From Flavobacteriaceae bacterium (lineage in GTDB: Bacteria > Bacteroidota > Bacteroidia > Flavobacteriales > Flavobacteriaceae), in the NCBI GenBank assembly GCA_013042255.1, contig JABDQK010000281.1:1-6397 (forward strand): 6,397 nucleotides of DNA, in the 5' to 3' direction. Below the pieces are notes generated by a model that was not told the origin of the DNA, did no database searches, and saw only the letters and a list, made by a program, of their open reading frames with translations. A program made the translations under genes and the position numbers. Below are positions 5,324 through 6,397 of the stretch, piece by piece; position 1 is the stretch's first letter; every line of letters starts with the position of its first letter.

Positions 5324-6397
5324 TTAAAGGCCTTTTGCCGTTTCTCCCACAATGTATTTTACAACTTCTTTGAGGTCGTTGGTTTCGTTAAACACTTTCA
5401 GTTGCCGGTCTGCCCCCGATCCTTGTTCCAGCATCTGATAAACATAGTTTACTTCAGTCCTGCAACCCAGTTCATCGACAACATCCTCTACAAAATCGAG
5501 TAGCTCAGTGATCAAAGTCTTAAACGGAACTTCTTCTTCCTTTCCAAAATCGATAAGCTTGGCCTCTATACCCCATCGGGCCGCACGCCATTTATTTTCA
5601 TTGATCAATACGCGCCTGTAGGATCTGAAGCTCTGGTTCTTTTGGTGCAGTTTATGCAATTTAGCAATGATACATTGCATCAATGCAGCTAAACAGGTTA
5701 CTTCATCCACAGTCATAACCATATCACAAACCCTGAACTCCACAGTAGGGTAAAAGGGGTGTAACCTGATATCCCACCATATCTTTTTTCCGTTGTCTAT
5801 ACAATTGGTCTTAACCAGCACATCGACAAATTTGTCATATTCAGCCACACTGGCAAAGTAGGGAGGAATGCCTGTTCTCGGGAACTTGTCGAAAATCTTG
5901 GAACGAAACGACTTAAAACCGGTATCCCTGCCTTCCCAGAAAGGGGAGTTAGTAGAAAGAGCATAAAGGTGTGGCAGGAAATATCGCGCCACATTCATGA
6001 TCTGCAGTCCCTCCTCCCTGTTAGGGATCCCAACGTGAACATGCATACCAAAAATAAGGTTGGATCTGGCCACGTCTTTCATTTCCGCGATCAATTCATC
6101 GTATCGCGGATTAGGCGTAATGTGTTGTTCACTCCACATTGAAAAAGGATGAGTTCCAGCAGCTGCCACTTTTAATCCCTCTTTGTCGGCAAGTTCAATC
6201 ACCTGTTGTCTGAGATATGAAACCTCCTCCCTTGCCTGTGTGATATTCTCACAGACATTGGTCCCCATTTCAATAACGGATTGATGCATCTCTTCCTTGA
6301 TGCGTTCTTTAAGTAGTACTTTTCCGCCCTCCAGGATCTTTGACATATGCGACCTCAGCGTATAAGTTTCGCTATCTAAAATCTGGAATTCTTCTTC
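5324..6397 (-). CDS. GCS2/YbdK-type carboxylate-amine ligase, start outside window
   Basis: This protein belongs to the GCS2 family of glutamate-cysteine ligase-like enzymes, which use ATP to join a carboxylate (often the gamma-carboxyl of glutamate) to an amine. The frame is open to the right edge: the first visible residues are EEEFQILDSET, which match the catalytic GxEEE start of the family, so the true start lies some 10-20 codons outside and the Met at 6346 is internal. Counting from the first visible codon (357 residues), marks are GTHPFSMW (81-88), GMHVHVG (117-123), FWEGRDTGFKSFR (153-165), TVEFRVCD (218-225) and ENKWRAARWG (267-276), all typical of YbdK relatives. It is probably the first of the three visible genes of an operon with the amidotransferase-like and ATP-grasp-like genes. 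The substrate is unknown; YbdK itself has only weak gamma-glutamylcysteine ligase activity. Confidence 0.9.
   Translation of the reverse strand, partial: EEEFQILDSETYTLRSHMSKILEGGKVLLKERIKEEMHQSVIEMGTNVCENITQAREEVSYLRQQVIELADKEGLKVAAAGTHPFSMWSEQHITPNPRYDELIAEMKDVARSNLIFGMHVHVGIPNREEGLQIMNVARYFLPHLYALSTNSPFWEGRDTGFKSFRSKIFDKFPRTGIPPYFASVAEYDKFVDVLVKTNCIDNGKKIWWDIRLHPFYPTVEFRVCDMVMTVDEVTCLAALMQCIIAKLHKLHQKNQSFRSYRRVLINENKWRAARWGIEAKLIDFGKEEEVPFKTLITELLDFVEDVVDELGCRTEVNYVYQMLEQGSGADRQLKVFNETNDLKEVVKYIVGETAKGL

Overview
The window looks like chromosomal DNA from a member of the Bacteroidota, most likely a marine Flavobacteriaceae species. The genes use ATG starts with little Shine-Dalgarno sequence. 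The best promoter has the Bacteroidota form (TTTG, 18 bases, TAnnTTTG). The gene order fabH / rpmF / DUF177 / pdxA with a divergent riboflavin synthase gene also fits that group, as do the recognisable proteins. All genes except ribE lie on the minus strand. No tRNA, rRNA, insertion sequence, CRISPR array or long repeat was seen.

Region 1 (1-1444) is a lipid/ribosome block. It holds the start of fabH (3' end outside the window), rpmF (ribosomal protein L32) and a DUF177/YceD-family gene. DUF177 and rpmF form a tight pair behind a near-consensus promoter. A strong intrinsic terminator follows rpmF, so fabH appears to be transcribed separately despite sharing strand and order.

Region 2 (1445-3213) is a cofactor block. 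pdxA (vitamin B6) and ribE (riboflavin synthase) diverge from a short intergenic region. That region carries candidate promoters on both strands, and an 8-base inverted repeat is centred on the pdxA -7 element.

Region 3 (3231-6397) is the least explained part and the best candidate for an undescribed pathway. It is a likely operon of three genes: a GCS2/YbdK-type carboxylate-amine ligase (start outside the window), a class-I glutamine amidotransferase-like protein with an atypical nucleophile elbow, and an ATP-grasp-like protein with an unrecognised N-terminal half. The last two overlap by four bases (ATGA). Two predicted amide-forming enzymes plus a glutaminase or gamma-glutamyl-hydrolase-like enzyme suggest synthesis of a small gamma-glutamyl or peptide-like amide. 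The product cannot be read from the sequence.
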